From Verrucomicrobiia bacterium (GTDB taxonomy: Bacteria; Verrucomicrobiota; Verrucomicrobiia; Limisphaerales; UBA11358), in the NCBI GenBank assembly GCA_031290985.1, contig JARLJW010000094.1, forward strand, positions 66,368-130,367: a DNA stretch of 64,000 bases. Reading direction: 5' to 3'. The stretch's first letter is position 1. Every line of letters begins with the position of its first letter. Shown here one piece after another: positions 45,786 through 55,381 of the stretch. Below the pieces are notes generated by a model. The model ran no database searches and had not been told where the DNA came from. It was given only the letters and a program-made list of their open reading frames with translations. A program made the position numbers and the translations under genes.

Positions 45786-48131
45786 ATGCGCAAAATTCCA
45801 TCAAAACCGGGCAAGCGTTCGGGCAATTCCCCATTGTACAAAAACCCGCGCGCACGCGCTTTGAGCCGGGTCAAAGACCTGCTCAATCGCATGACGCTGG
45901 AGGAAAAGACGGCGCAGATGATGTGTGTATGGCAGGAAAAGGCGCAAAAGATGGTGGATGCGCAGGGCAAATTTGATCCCGCCAAAGCCAGGGCGGCTTT
46001 CAAAAACGGCCACGGCCTGGGGCAGGTCGGCCGGCCAAATGACGCTGGTGGTCCGCCGTCCGCGCCGGAGCTGGGTCTCGATGCAAGGCGGATGGCCGAA
46101 CTGACCAATGCCATTCAGAAATTTTTTCTTCAGGAATCGCGGCTCGGCATCCCCGTCCTTTTTCACGAAGAATGTTTGCACGGCCTGGCGGCCAAGGATG
46201 CCACCAGTTTCCCGCAACCCGTCGGGCTCGGTGCCACTTTCAATCCGGCGCTCGTCGAATCGCTCTACGCGATGGCGGCGTATGAGGCGCGGGTGCGCGG
46301 AACGCATCAGGCGCTGACGCCCGTCGTGGATGTTGCGCGTGATGCACGCTGGGGACGAGTCGAGGAAACCTACGGCGAAGATCCGTTTCTCAACACGCAA
46401 CTCGGCATTGCCGCCGTGCGCGGATTGCAAGGCGATGCGACGTTCAAGGACAAGAAACGCGTCATCGCCACACTGAAACATTTCGCCGCCCATGGCCAGC
46501 CCGAGTCTGGCCAGAACTGCGCGCCGGCAAATGTTTCAGAACGCTTACTGCGCGAGACTTTTTTGCATCCCTTCAAAAACTGCCTCCAAAAAGCCGGGGC
46601 GATCAGCGTCATGGCCAGCTACAACGAGATTGACGGGGTGCCTTCGCACGCGAGCAAGTGGCTGCTGCGCGACGTGCTGCGCAAGGAATGGGGGTTCAAA
46701 GGTTTTGTGGTTTCGGATTACTACGCGATCTGGGAACTCGGCCATCGTCCCGACACGCACGGCCATTTTGTCGCCACCGACAAAAAGGAATCCTGCCGGC
46801 TCGCCGTGGAAGCCGGTGTGAACATTGAATTGCCCGACCCGGATTGTTATCTGCATCTCGCCGAACTCGTGCGTCAGGGCGCGCTGAAAGAAAAGCAGCT
46901 TGACGACCTCATTTCACCGATGCTTTTGTGGAAATTCAAGGTGGGTTTGTTCGACGATCCGTTTGTGGATCCCGCCGAAGCGGAGCGCGTGGCGGGCTGT
47001 GAAGAACACCGTGTTCTGGCTCGGCAGGCGGCCTGCGAGACGATTACGGTGCTGAAAAATGAAAACGAACTACTGCCGCTCAATCAGAAAAAGCTCAAGA
47101 CCATCGCGGTCATCGGGCCGAATGCGAACCGTCCATTGCTGGGCGGTTACAGCGGTGCGCCCAAACACAACATCACCGTGCTCGACGGCATCAAAGCCCG
47201 GCTGGGGGACGACGTAAATGTGCTTCATGCGGAAGGTTGCCAAATCACCGTCGGCGGTTCGTGGCAATACGACGCCGTCGTCATCAGCGATCCGGCCGAG
47301 AACCGGAAACAAATCGCCGAAGCCGTCACGGTGGCGCAGCAGGCGGAGGTCATTGTGCTGGCCATCGGCGGCAACGAACAGACTTCGCGCGAGGCGTGGT
47401 CGCTGGCGCACATGGGCGACCGCACGAGCCTCGATCTGCTCGGACAGCAGGATGAACTGGTGGATGCGTTGGTGGCGCTGGGCAAGCCGGTGGTGGCGCT
47501 GGTTTTCAATGGCCGGCCAATTTCGATCAACAACGTGGCGCAGAAAGTTCCGGCGATTTTGGAATGCTGGTATCTCGGCCAGGAATGCGGCCACGCGGTG
47601 GCCGATGTTTTGTTCGGCGATTTTAATCCCGGCGGTAAGCTTCCCATTTCGATTCCGCGGTCGGTGGGACAACTGCCAATTTTCTACAATCACAAGCCCT
47701 CCGCGCGCCGCGGCTTTCTGTGGGACGATGCGAAGCCGCTGTTCCCCTTCGGCTTCGGCTTGAGCTACACGAAATTCGAGTTGAAAAATGTCCGGCTGGC
47801 GAAAAAGAAAATCGCCCGGAAAGATTCGACGAAAGTTTTTGTGGACGTCACCAATACCGGCAAACGCGCGGGCACGGAAGTGATCCAACTCTACATCCGC
47901 GACCTGGTCAGCTCGGTGACACGTCCGGTGAAGGAGCTGAAAGGATTCAAGAAAATTGAACTGTTGCCCGGCCAGACACAGACTGTCGCGCTCGACATCA
48001 CGCCGGAATCGCTGGCGTTTTATGACGTGAACATGAAATACGTCGTCGAGCCGGGTGATTTCCAAATCATGGTTGGGAGTTCTTCGCGTGATGAGGATTT
48101 GCAAAAGGTGATTCTGGCGGTGACGAAATAA
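45786..48131 (+). CDS. GH3 beta-xylosidase/beta-glucosidase, cytoplasmic
   Basis: The start at 45786 (MRKIPSKPGKRSGNSPLYKN) is chosen; the longer frame from 45630 adds non-conserved sequence across the possible operator. No signal peptide, so it probably works on imported oligosaccharides. N-domain: LLNRMTLEEKTAQM, GIPVLFHEECLHGL, DARWGRVEETYGEDPFL and nucleophile Asp311 in FVVSDYYAIWELG. C-domain: IAVIGPNANRPLLGGYSGAP, GKLPISIPRSVGQLP and FPFGFGLSYTKFE. Fn3-like tail: VDVTNTGKRAGTEVIQLYI. About 781 residues. The GPH symporter starts 10 bp downstream, a transporter-plus-hydrolase pair. Confidence 0.93.
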   Translation: MRKIPSKPGKRSGNSPLYKNPRARALSRVKDLLNRMTLEEKTAQMMCVWQEKAQKMVDAQGKFDPAKARAAFKNGHGLGQVGRPNDAGGPPSAPELGLDARRMAELTNAIQKFFLQESRLGIPVLFHEECLHGLAAKDATSFPQPVGLGATFNPALVESLYAMAAYEARVRGTHQALTPVVDVARDARWGRVEETYGEDPFLNTQLGIAAVRGLQGDATFKDKKRVIATLKHFAAHGQPESGQNCAPANVSERLLRETFLHPFKNCLQKAGAISVMASYNEIDGVPSHASKWLLRDVLRKEWGFKGFVVSDYYAIWELGHRPDTHGHFVATDKKESCRLAVEAGVNIELPDPDCYLHLAELVRQGALKEKQLDDLISPMLLWKFKVGLFDDPFVDPAEAERVAGCEEHRVLARQAACETITVLKNENELLPLNQKKLKTIAVIGPNANRPLLGGYSGAPKHNITVLDGIKARLGDDVNVLHAEGCQITVGGSWQYDAVVISDPAENRKQIAEAVTVAQQAEVIVLAIGGNEQTSREAWSLAHMGDRTSLDLLGQQDELVDALVALGKPVVALVFNGRPISINNVAQKVPAILECWYLGQECGHAVADVLFGDFNPGGKLPISIPRSVGQLPIFYNHKPSARRGFLWDDAKPLFPFGFGLSYTKFELKNVRLAKKKIARKDSTKVFVDVTNTGKRAGTEVIQLYIRDLVSSVTRPVKELKGFKKIELLPGQTQTVALDITPESLAFYDVNMKYVVEPGDFQIMVGSSSRDEDLQKVILAVTK

Positions 48132-48141
48132 CCCGATCTTT

Positions 48142-49683
48142 ATGGCCGAACAACATTTCCAGCAGAAACTTCCGTTCATCGAAAAAGCCGGCTACAGCGC
48201 CGCCGACGCGGCCGCGAACTTCGTTTTTATGACGATGATTCTGTTTCAAACAGCCTTTTACACGGACGTTTTCGGTTTAAGCGCGAGCACCGCCGCCGCG
48301 ATTCTGCTGTGGCCGCGCCTGTGGGACGCCGTCGCCGATCCGATTGTCGGCGTGCTCGCCGACCGAACCAGGACGCGCTGGGGCAAGTTCCGTCCATGGA
48401 TTCTGTTTACCGCCGTGCCGTGGTTCGTCATCATGATCCTGGCCTACACCACGCCCAAGGGCTGGACCGTGGGCGCTCTGGCCGCTTATGCCGTCATCAC
48501 CAACACGCTGTTGATGACGATCTACTCGATGAACAACATGCCATATTCCGCCCTGGGCGGCGTGATGACCGGGGATGTCAACGAGCGGGCGAAATTGAAT
48601 TCATTCCGTTTCATCGCCGTCAACGCGGCGCAGTTTATCGTGGGCGGTTTCACCCTGCCGCTGGTCGCCAAACTCGCCCGGCATCACGCAGCGGGCGGCA
48701 AAATCGGCATGGCGGACCAGCAATACGGCTGGCAGATGACCATGACAATTTGGGGAGTCTTGTGCCTGGTTCTGTTCCTGATCACTTTCTCGACAACGAA
48801 GGAACGCATCGAGCCGATAAACCAGGAAAAATCCTCGCCCAAACAGGATTTTATCAACCTGCTCAAAAGCCATCCGTGGAAGGTCATGTTCTTCATGACG
48901 CTCTGTCATTTCTGCATCCTCTCGTTCCGCGGCGGGGCGCTTTACAATTATTATCATCACTACGCCAACCGGGCGGCGTTGTATGACTGGGTGCAGCAAC
49001 TCGGCCTGGTGGTGCCCGCCGGCGCGCACGCTTCGGGAATTTTAGAAACGCTCGGCTACATCGTCCACGGCGACCGGGCTGAGCTGGTGAATTCGAACGT
49101 GGCTGACGTGGCCAACAGCATCATTAACATGCTGGGAACCGGGATCACCATCATCGTAATTTTGCTGTCGCCGCCGTTGGCGAAAAAATTCGGCAAAAAA
49201 GCCGTCGCCGTCGCTGGTTTTGGTCTGGCCAGCCTTGGCTCGCTGGCGTTCTATTTCCTTTCACCCACGAATGTGTGGGGCATGGTGGGGTTGACGGCGC
49301 TCATTGCGATTGCCTACGCGCCGACGATTCCGCTGGTCTGGGCGATTTACGCGGACGTGGCGGATTACTCCGAATGGAAAACCGGCCACCGCTTCACGGG
49401 CATGGTTTTCGCGACCATCGGTTTCGGCCTGAAAGCGGGCCTCGCGCTCGGCTCGGCATCATTTCTTTGGATCATGGCCGGATTGTTTGGCTACGATACG
49501 AAATTGCCCGATGCGGCGCACGCCGTGCAGGGTTTTCGCGCTTGTAGTGGCATTGTGGTTGGCTTCCTCTTCGGCATTTGCACGCTGTTGCTGATCGCGT
49601 ATCCCATCACCAAAAAGTTGACGATCCAGATGGCTGATGAACTTGCCGCGCGCCGTGCCCAACCCACCACCCCGAAGGCTTGA
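48142..49683 (+). CDS. GPH-family sugar:cation symporter (MFS)
   Basis: A 12-helix inner-membrane carrier of 513 residues, probably importing xylo- or arabino-oligosaccharides with H+ or Na+. The family signature is in the first cytoplasmic loop: RLWDAVADPIVGVLADRTRT followed by RWGKFRPW. Further support comes from YSMNNMPYSALGGVMTGD after helix 4 and FAATIGFGLKAG-like VFATIGFGLKAGLALGSA near helix 11. The central loop (STTKERIEPINQEKSSPKQD) separates the halves. A longer extracytoplasmic loop (GAHASGILETLGYIVHGDRA) follows helix 7. The start is 10 bp after the GH3 stop, so one operon is likely. Confidence 0.93.
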   Translation: MAEQHFQQKLPFIEKAGYSAADAAANFVFMTMILFQTAFYTDVFGLSASTAAAILLWPRLWDAVADPIVGVLADRTRTRWGKFRPWILFTAVPWFVIMILAYTTPKGWTVGALAAYAVITNTLLMTIYSMNNMPYSALGGVMTGDVNERAKLNSFRFIAVNAAQFIVGGFTLPLVAKLARHHAAGGKIGMADQQYGWQMTMTIWGVLCLVLFLITFSTTKERIEPINQEKSSPKQDFINLLKSHPWKVMFFMTLCHFCILSFRGGALYNYYHHYANRAALYDWVQQLGLVVPAGAHASGILETLGYIVHGDRAELVNSNVADVANSIINMLGTGITIIVILLSPPLAKKFGKKAVAVAGFGLASLGSLAFYFLSPTNVWGMVGLTALIAIAYAPTIPLVWAIYADVADYSEWKTGHRFTGMVFATIGFGLKAGLALGSASFLWIMAGLFGYDTKLPDAAHAVQGFRACSGIVVGFLFGICTLLLIAYPITKKLTIQMADELAARRAQPTTPKA

Positions 49684-50315
49684 CATGGGTGGGCGCACAA
49701 AGTTTTCGGGAGGATGCTGAGATTTCGGGCGCAGAATGAACGAACTGGCGGTCTTTTCCAACTGCAGGCAAATTCCCTCTCATGCCAATTCCCGGAGACA
49801 ACCGGTAAAAGGCCGGCGACTGCGGTTGTAGTGGCAGGCTTCATGCCTGCCGTAAAGCCGGGCTTCCAGTCCCGCGGATGAAACGCCACGGGGCTGCAAA
49901 GCGCGTTGGCAGGTTCAAATGCCGTCGCGCATCATGGCGCTTTTTGAGCGACCACGGGTCCAGCTTTCGAGCATACCGATACTCATCGGGAAATGGTATC
50001 AGACCATGGGACTCATAATGGTAAATGACAACACAAATGGCTCGGTGCCCACATTTAGCGGCCCGGCGACCCGCATCGGCTCACCTGCCAGTGGCGGAAC
50101 TTTTTACGGGCGTCTTTCGTCAGGTTATCTGAATATAACCGGGCCATTCATCCAGCCCCTTTTTGAACTCGCAGAAATTGTTTGGTGGATTTAAACCGCC
50201 CGCATATTCATCAATGAATATGCAGGTTTTCTTTTGGCCACCCACCCCGGTCCACCAATATTTATTAGGTTTCCAAACCAGGCAGTTGTGAGTCACAATT
50301 CATTTTGGAAATGCT
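49684..50315. other. Convergent gap after the symporter; no gene recognised
   Basis: About 630 bp between two convergent genes. A 91-codon plus-strand frame at 49919-50194 has no recognisable similarity. A perfect 7-bp hairpin GGCAGGC-TTCAT-GCCTGCC lies at 49833-49851, embedded in a GTAGTGGCAGGC-type sequence like dispersed palindromic repeats in related genomes; it may also aid termination. Nothing else is supported. Confidence 0.45.
49833..49851. repeat. Short palindromic element (hairpin)
   Basis: GGCAGGCTTCATGCCTGCC: 7-bp perfect stem with a 5-nt loop, no T-run. Followed by an imperfect CCGGGCTTCCAGTCCCG-type stem (about 49859-49876). Two such stems in a row resemble a REP-like repeat. 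Confidence 0.45.
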
Positions 50316-51992
50316 TCATTGCTTACGTTCAATTAGGAATTCCCGCAGGACGGGCGCAGCAGCCTTCAAGCGCGGCTCATGGGGAGAGCCGGGCTGCCAG
50401 GCGACGACCCTGACTTTAATGGGATACGTTGCGCGCCGCGGAATGGCCGTAAACTTCAATACGTCGACGTCCACTTCCGCCGGGCCGTCGAGGACGTAGT
50501 AATAAACTTTTGAACCAGCGTCGGAAGTTGCCGCGAGCTTTAACGTTTTCACCCCCGCGTTCTGAACCGCGACGGCGGGGAACGTGATGCACTGTTCCGC
50601 GCCTTCGTTGTTCTGGGGCACGCGGATCATGGCCTGTTGCACCACGCTTTTGTATTTCGCGTCTCCGGGATGACTGGCCCAAACCCAGATGTCAGCGTTA
50701 CGGCGGTCTTCCGTTGAATTCACCCGATTCAGGCTGTATTGAAAGGTATCCGGGCCGGTCTGGATCACCGGGCCGACAATCTTGTGCAGCATAATCGGAC
50801 CGCCGTCACGGGCGTGTCCGATGCGCGCGCCGGCGGGCGAATATGCCCAGCGCGCCGCGTTGCCATTGTGGGTTGCGTCGCCAGGAACAAAATCCATGAA
50901 CGCCGTCTTCAAATGAAAGGTGACGCCATCAGCGTCGGGAATGAATTGCGGAGTGACCGGTTCACCACAGCCATTCTCGACTGGCATCTGGCCGTCGCTG
51001 ATGCTCAAAAGTTGCGGCAGCTTGCCGGGCTGGTCGGCCAGGTAATTCTGCGTCGCCCAAGCCATTTCCTTGTCGAAGCACCAGAACGCCTCCTTCGGAT
51101 CGCCCTTGTATTTATCGACCGGCGCGGGTTTGAACTGGCGTGGCTGGTTCAAATGCCAGCGTTCGACCAGCCACCCTTTTGCCGGGTCAACCAGTTTTAG
51201 CACCGGCGCTTCCTGGGTTGGCATGACCGCCGGCAACCGTTGTTCCGCGGCCTTGCGAATAAACATCGCGAGGTAGCTCACGAGTTTGTCCGAAAAATTA
51301 AAATGCCCGTTGCCCGGCTCGGCCAGCATGGCGAGCGGCGCTTTCGGATGTTGATTTTTGTATTCCAACGCCGGCGTCAATCGATCCACCCCATGTTCGC
51401 TATCGCCCCATTCATACTCGGCCATCACCATCAAACCGGGAACCCCGTCGATATTGCGATTTCCCCAATCCGGATTTGGCCGTCCGCTGCCGGTGAATTT
51501 CGTCAGCGGCGCGTCTCCGTGAATGGACAGTACCGCCAGCGTGCGACCAGGATTCCACGCAGCGAAGTTCCACGGAAAACTCGCGCACGCCGAATGCCCG
51601 AGCGGCACGACGGGCGCGAAGTTCAGCTCGGAATATCCCGAAGTTTCCGCCAACTGCTTCATCACGTCGTTGAAGCGCCCGCCGGCATCCTGGTCGAACT
51701 GGAAGACGAACTCAAATGGCGGTGCGATGAACACCTCGCCGATGCCCTCCTCTGCCAGCGTCTTGCGGAAATCCGGGTGTTCCAGAATTCCCAGCTCGAT
51801 CATGTTATTCTGCGCGACTACCACGGCGCGCAATTGTTTGCACTCCGGCGGAATCCAGAGGAACGCCCGCCCCTTGCCCATCGGCACGGACCATTGCCAG
51901 TCGGCGGCCCGAGCCGAGATCACGACTCCAAATAGAGTCAGCAACACTATACGAAGGAAGCGAATTAAGCCGTTGTTCGTTTGCCTGTTCAT
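50316..51992 (-). CDS. Secreted alpha/beta-hydrolase-like protein of unknown substrate
   Basis: 558 residues with leader MNRQTNNGLIRFLRIVLLTL..., cleaved near ARAADW. The N-terminal half looks like an alpha/beta hydrolase: AVVVAQNNMIELGILEHPDF, GEVFIAPPFEFVFQF, a nucleophile-elbow-like PLGHSACASFPWNFA, VLSIHGDAPLT and a possible catalytic His in LAEPGNGHFNFSD. The C-terminal half is beta-rich (KAFMDF-like TAFMDFVPGD, VYYYVLDGPAEVDVD). I do not recognise a named CE family. The GxSxC rather than GxSxG elbow is unusual. Position at the end of a GH29/GH27 run suggests a polysaccharide esterase. It starts 12 bp after GH27. Confidence 0.7.
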   Translation of the reverse strand: MNRQTNNGLIRFLRIVLLTLFGVVISARAADWQWSVPMGKGRAFLWIPPECKQLRAVVVAQNNMIELGILEHPDFRKTLAEEGIGEVFIAPPFEFVFQFDQDAGGRFNDVMKQLAETSGYSELNFAPVVPLGHSACASFPWNFAAWNPGRTLAVLSIHGDAPLTKFTGSGRPNPDWGNRNIDGVPGLMVMAEYEWGDSEHGVDRLTPALEYKNQHPKAPLAMLAEPGNGHFNFSDKLVSYLAMFIRKAAEQRLPAVMPTQEAPVLKLVDPAKGWLVERWHLNQPRQFKPAPVDKYKGDPKEAFWCFDKEMAWATQNYLADQPGKLPQLLSISDGQMPVENGCGEPVTPQFIPDADGVTFHLKTAFMDFVPGDATHNGNAARWAYSPAGARIGHARDGGPIMLHKIVGPVIQTGPDTFQYSLNRVNSTEDRRNADIWVWASHPGDAKYKSVVQQAMIRVPQNNEGAEQCITFPAVAVQNAGVKTLKLAATSDAGSKVYYYVLDGPAEVDVDVLKFTAIPRRATYPIKVRVVAWQPGSPHEPRLKAAAPVLREFLIERKQ

Positions 51993-52004
51993 TTCAAATG
52001 ACCG

Positions 52005-53363
52005 TCATTTGACCAGTAAAAGCACCGCGCCATGCGATGGAACTTGCGCGACATATTCCTCTTTGAAAGTGCCAAGGTCTTTGTGCGACCAGAGATCCCG
52101 CAGCGTTTGTTCGCCGCCCAGCCCCGCGTCCTTCCAGTTCAACTCCACATCTTGGGCCGCCGCGCTGCGATTAAAAAGACCGATGGCTTTGCCGCCGTTC
52201 TTAAGCGGTTTCATCCAGATTTCCGTGCCTTTGGTCTGCCTCAGCCGCCGCGCCGGAATGCCCAGCGGATCTTGATTAACGGCCAGCACTTCGTCGTTGG
52301 TCAAAAGCGACAGCGTCCATTCGTCGGTGTCCGGCAGGTTGTTGCCCAGCATCAGCGGCGACGGCGCCAGCGCCCAAAGCGACATCAACATCACCTGCTC
52401 GTGCTTGGTGAATCGCGTTTGCCGGTCTTTTCCCGCGATGGTGCATTTGATGCCAATATGCCCGAACGGGATCATATCCACATCCGGCCAATGTCCCGGC
52501 CCGCCAACGTCCTGCCACTGGCCGAGCAAATCGAAAGCCCGGGTCAGGTCTTCCCAACGATCCCAAAAATCACCGGAAATGCGCCACATGTTCGCGTTGG
52601 TGCTCACATGGTCCGCGTGTGCAGGATCGATTGGCCCGGGTGAGGCGCTGAACACGATCGGGCGCCCACAACGGTCAATCGCCTTGCGGATCATCTCCAA
52701 CTCATGCGCGCTGTAGGGCACGGAAAGGTCGTCCACCTTGACGAAATCCAACCCCCAGGAGGCCCACAAACGGGCGCAGGAGTCATACCACGCCTGTCCC
52801 GCCGCGTTGTTGCGGACGCCAAACATGTCCGGACACCAACCGCAGATGTTCTTGGGATCCCCGGCATCGGCGGCGTTAAAACTGCCGCCTTCGACGGCGG
52901 TCTTCGCCTCCACCGCCTGTCGCGGGATGCCCCGCATCATGTGAAAGCCGAACTTCAAACCCAGCGCATGGATTTTATCCGCCAGCGGCTTGAAACCTTT
53001 GCCGTCAACCGCCGACGGAAACCGGTTCGTCGCGGGAATCATGCGGCCAAATTCATCCGCGAAAAGTTTTGCGCCGGCGCGCTCCCTGTTGAAGTCGTGG
53101 TCATCAAATGACGACACCGAATCATACCAGCGTGCATCAATCACGACATACTGCCAGCCATGAGCACGCAGCTTTTCTTCCATGAAGCCGGCATTCGCCA
53201 GCACCTCGTCCTCGGTGATACTCGTGCCCCAGGCGTCGTAACTATTCCACCCCATCGGCGGCGTGGGCGCCCGGTTCCAGCCGGACGGTTCCGCACCCGC
53301 GCCAAGCGCAATCATGGAAACGACCACCGCGACGAATATTATTGGCGAATTGATCCGTTTCAT
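52005..53363 (-). CDS. GH27 glycosidase (beta-L-arabinopyranosidase or alpha-galactosidase), secreted
   Basis: 452 residues, leader MKRINSPIIFVAVVVSMIAL. GH27 barrel: PPMGWNSYDAWGTSITEDEV, GLKFGFHMMRGIPRQAV, nucleophile Asp211 in LDFVKVDDLS, acid/base Asp265 in WRISGDFWDRW, and SPLMLGNNLPDTDEW in the late barrel. A C-terminal beta domain completes it. In alpha-galactosidases the substrate-binding pair is Asp-Asp (IDDGW/IDDCW). Here it is Asp76-Ala77 (VVIDARW). Loss of the second Asp is a feature reported for beta-L-arabinopyranosidases of this family, so that activity is a real alternative and suits arabinoxylan side chains. The start overlaps the stop of the preceding gene by 4 bp (ATGA). 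Confidence 0.88.
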   Translation of the reverse strand: MKRINSPIIFVAVVVSMIALGAGAEPSGWNRAPTPPMGWNSYDAWGTSITEDEVLANAGFMEEKLRAHGWQYVVIDARWYDSVSSFDDHDFNRERAGAKLFADEFGRMIPATNRFPSAVDGKGFKPLADKIHALGLKFGFHMMRGIPRQAVEAKTAVEGGSFNAADAGDPKNICGWCPDMFGVRNNAAGQAWYDSCARLWASWGLDFVKVDDLSVPYSAHELEMIRKAIDRCGRPIVFSASPGPIDPAHADHVSTNANMWRISGDFWDRWEDLTRAFDLLGQWQDVGGPGHWPDVDMIPFGHIGIKCTIAGKDRQTRFTKHEQVMLMSLWALAPSPLMLGNNLPDTDEWTLSLLTNDEVLAVNQDPLGIPARRLRQTKGTEIWMKPLKNGGKAIGLFNRSAAAQDVELNWKDAGLGGEQTLRDLWSHKDLGTFKEEYVAQVPSHGAVLLLVK

Positions 53364-55381
53364 TTTGAAGTGATTTGGACAGCTACGTGATCAAAGACCG
53401 CCGTGGTGAACACATCTTTCTTTCCGCCGGTGACCGCCAGGCCAGCGAGACATTGATCCGTCATCGCCACGGTGCGCGAGCCGGCCTTGAACCAGTTCAC
53501 GCCGTCAACTGATTGATACCCGGTGAACGTGTCGCCGGCCCGCTGGATTTTGAACCACACCGGCAGCCACGTGTAATCGTTGCCCGCCTGCGAGGCCATC
53601 GAAGCCCCGGCCTCATCCCGCGTTCCCAACCGGCACTGTCGGCTCCCGATTTCCCCCAATGTCAACGCCACTGTTTTTGCATCTGCGGCAACCGACTCGC
53701 GTGCCATCAGGCCGATCTTCTCCCGCCCGCTCCAGTCCGCGCTGACGAGCCGGGCAGTGAGGATGAAACCGCCGCTCGCCACGCAATGCGTGAATTTGCA
53801 GACATCGGATTTTCCGCCGATGTTCCCGCCCGCACTATTGACGATGAAAGTGTTTTCGCCAACTCCGGCAAACGTCGCGCCGCCCGCCATGCCCCCTTTG
53901 CCAACATCGGCGTTGATCCAGTGGGCCGGAATCCCTCCAGCGGCAGCAGGCTGTGCGGTCGCGGGCCGGGAATTCGCGCTGACGCCCGCCTGATTCCCTG
54001 CCGCGACGACGTAGTAATACGTCACCCCGTTCGAGACCGGGGTATCCGTGTATTGGGGTGCGGAATTGGCCTTCCATGAAGCGATGTCCTTGAAGGGCCC
54101 GCCCCGATCCGTGGACCGACGTACCACGTAGCCTTGCGCGGTGTCGTTGGAAGATTTTTCCCAGTTCAGGAACACCTGCGAAACGCCCGCCTGGGCCGTC
54201 AGTCCCGCCGGCACCGGCGGAATGGGATTCGGCGGAAAAGGTGAAGCCGTCGCATCCAGTGTAAAGGTCAATGTGCCGTAACCGAAATGATCCCCGCTGC
54301 CTCGCTCCGGGCGCATGAGTTTTGTCATCGCCGTGGAATAGGGGGCAGGCAAACCGCGCCGGACGACATAGTGATTGTATATCAACTCCCACACCGGACG
54401 GTCGAGCCGCCCCAGGCCGTTGATGGAAATGGCCGGTTGCCGGGCCTCCGCGCAGTTGTTGTAGAACGTGTAGGGTATGGTTGAAGCCGGATAGGCCAGG
54501 TTGCACTTGGCGACATATTCCGCGCCGGCCAGCAGCCGGTTGTCCGCGCAGCCGAAGAGGTCCACGCCTTGATTCCACGCTACCTGGCAGGCGCTGCCCA
54601 GCAGGCCGACGCCGAGTTGCGCGTGCTCCTGGTCGCGACCGCTCTCCTGCCATTGCGCAAAATTGGTGGCATACAAAAACGGAACGGCGTTGGAGATGCT
54701 GCCCATCCCCTGCCCGTTTTTGAAATATTCGACACCCTCGTTGAACATGTTCGTGTCGTCGCATAGCACGCCCATCGCGATCAAGGCGCCGAGGTTGCAC
54801 GCATCCCAGTTCGCCCAGAAATAACTGTCGCACCGGCCCGCATGGTTCCGCAGGAAGCCGTGGCATACGGGATAACAATACTCCACCAGCATGTTGGTGA
54901 AGCTGGAAAAATCCCGCACCTGCCAGCCGGGATAGACGCGCAGCAACTCGCCCGCGAGCGCAAAATTAAAAATCGGAATGCCGCTCAGGCCGGGAATGTC
55001 ATTGCCGGTCGGCACCTGGTTCACCGCTTTTGACCAGGCGTTGCAGATCCGCACCGCGCACTCGGCATGGTTGGTGTCGCCGGAAATATACCAGCGCAGC
55101 GCATTGAGATAGGCCGCGTGCGCGTCGAGATCGGCGCGCTGCCGGCTGTCGCCCAGGTTCGCCCGCGCGGCCGGCTGCCAATTGCTCTGCGCCTGCGGAT
55201 CCCGTTCGAGCGCGTGCCACCCATCAATCCATGGCGAATTACCGGCGAGCACGTTGGTCTTCATCCGCTCCAAATCCGCCAGCGTATGCAAGCCGCCTGG
55301 ATGAACGAATGGCTGTGCCCTTGCCCTGATCATGAAAGTCGTCACCGCCAGCGACAGGAGCAAGATGAGTTTGAATTTCAT
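53360..55381 (-). CDS. Alginate-lyase-superfamily protein with Fn3 and C-terminal beta-sandwich
   Basis: 673 residues, leader MKFKLILLLSLAVTTFMIRA. Residues ~25-385 are an alpha-barrel of the alginate lyase family (PF05426-like): FVHPGGLHTLADLERMKTNV, NALRWYISGDTNHAECAVRI, WANWDACNLGALIAMGVLCD, ESGRDQEHAQLGVGLLGSAC. An Fn3 module follows (GLTAQAGVSQVFLNWEKSSN, YYYVVAAGNQAGVSAN). A DUF1349/laminin-G-like sandwich then ends the protein (GGFILTARLVSADWSGREKI, GYQSVDGVNWFKAGSR). The polyuronate or uronic-acid substrate is inferred only. It begins at the base next to the GH29 stop and overlaps GH27 by 4 bp, so tight coupling is likely. Confidence 0.82.
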   Translation of the reverse strand: MKFKLILLLSLAVTTFMIRARAQPFVHPGGLHTLADLERMKTNVLAGNSPWIDGWHALERDPQAQSNWQPAARANLGDSRQRADLDAHAAYLNALRWYISGDTNHAECAVRICNAWSKAVNQVPTGNDIPGLSGIPIFNFALAGELLRVYPGWQVRDFSSFTNMLVEYCYPVCHGFLRNHAGRCDSYFWANWDACNLGALIAMGVLCDDTNMFNEGVEYFKNGQGMGSISNAVPFLYATNFAQWQESGRDQEHAQLGVGLLGSACQVAWNQGVDLFGCADNRLLAGAEYVAKCNLAYPASTIPYTFYNNCAEARQPAISINGLGRLDRPVWELIYNHYVVRRGLPAPYSTAMTKLMRPERGSGDHFGYGTLTFTLDATASPFPPNPIPPVPAGLTAQAGVSQVFLNWEKSSNDTAQGYVVRRSTDRGGPFKDIASWKANSAPQYTDTPVSNGVTYYYVVAAGNQAGVSANSRPATAQPAAAGGIPAHWINADVGKGGMAGGATFAGVGENTFIVNSAGGNIGGKSDVCKFTHCVASGGFILTARLVSADWSGREKIGLMARESVAADAKTVALTLGEIGSRQCRLGTRDEAGASMASQAGNDYTWLPVWFKIQRAGDTFTGYQSVDGVNWFKAGSRTVAMTDQCLAGLAVTGGKKDVFTTAVFDHVAVQITSK

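Noticed and set aside
49919-50194. 91-codon plus-strand ORF after the symporter
   Set aside because: No leader, no family resemblance and no ribosome-binding site; kept only as part of the intergenic description.
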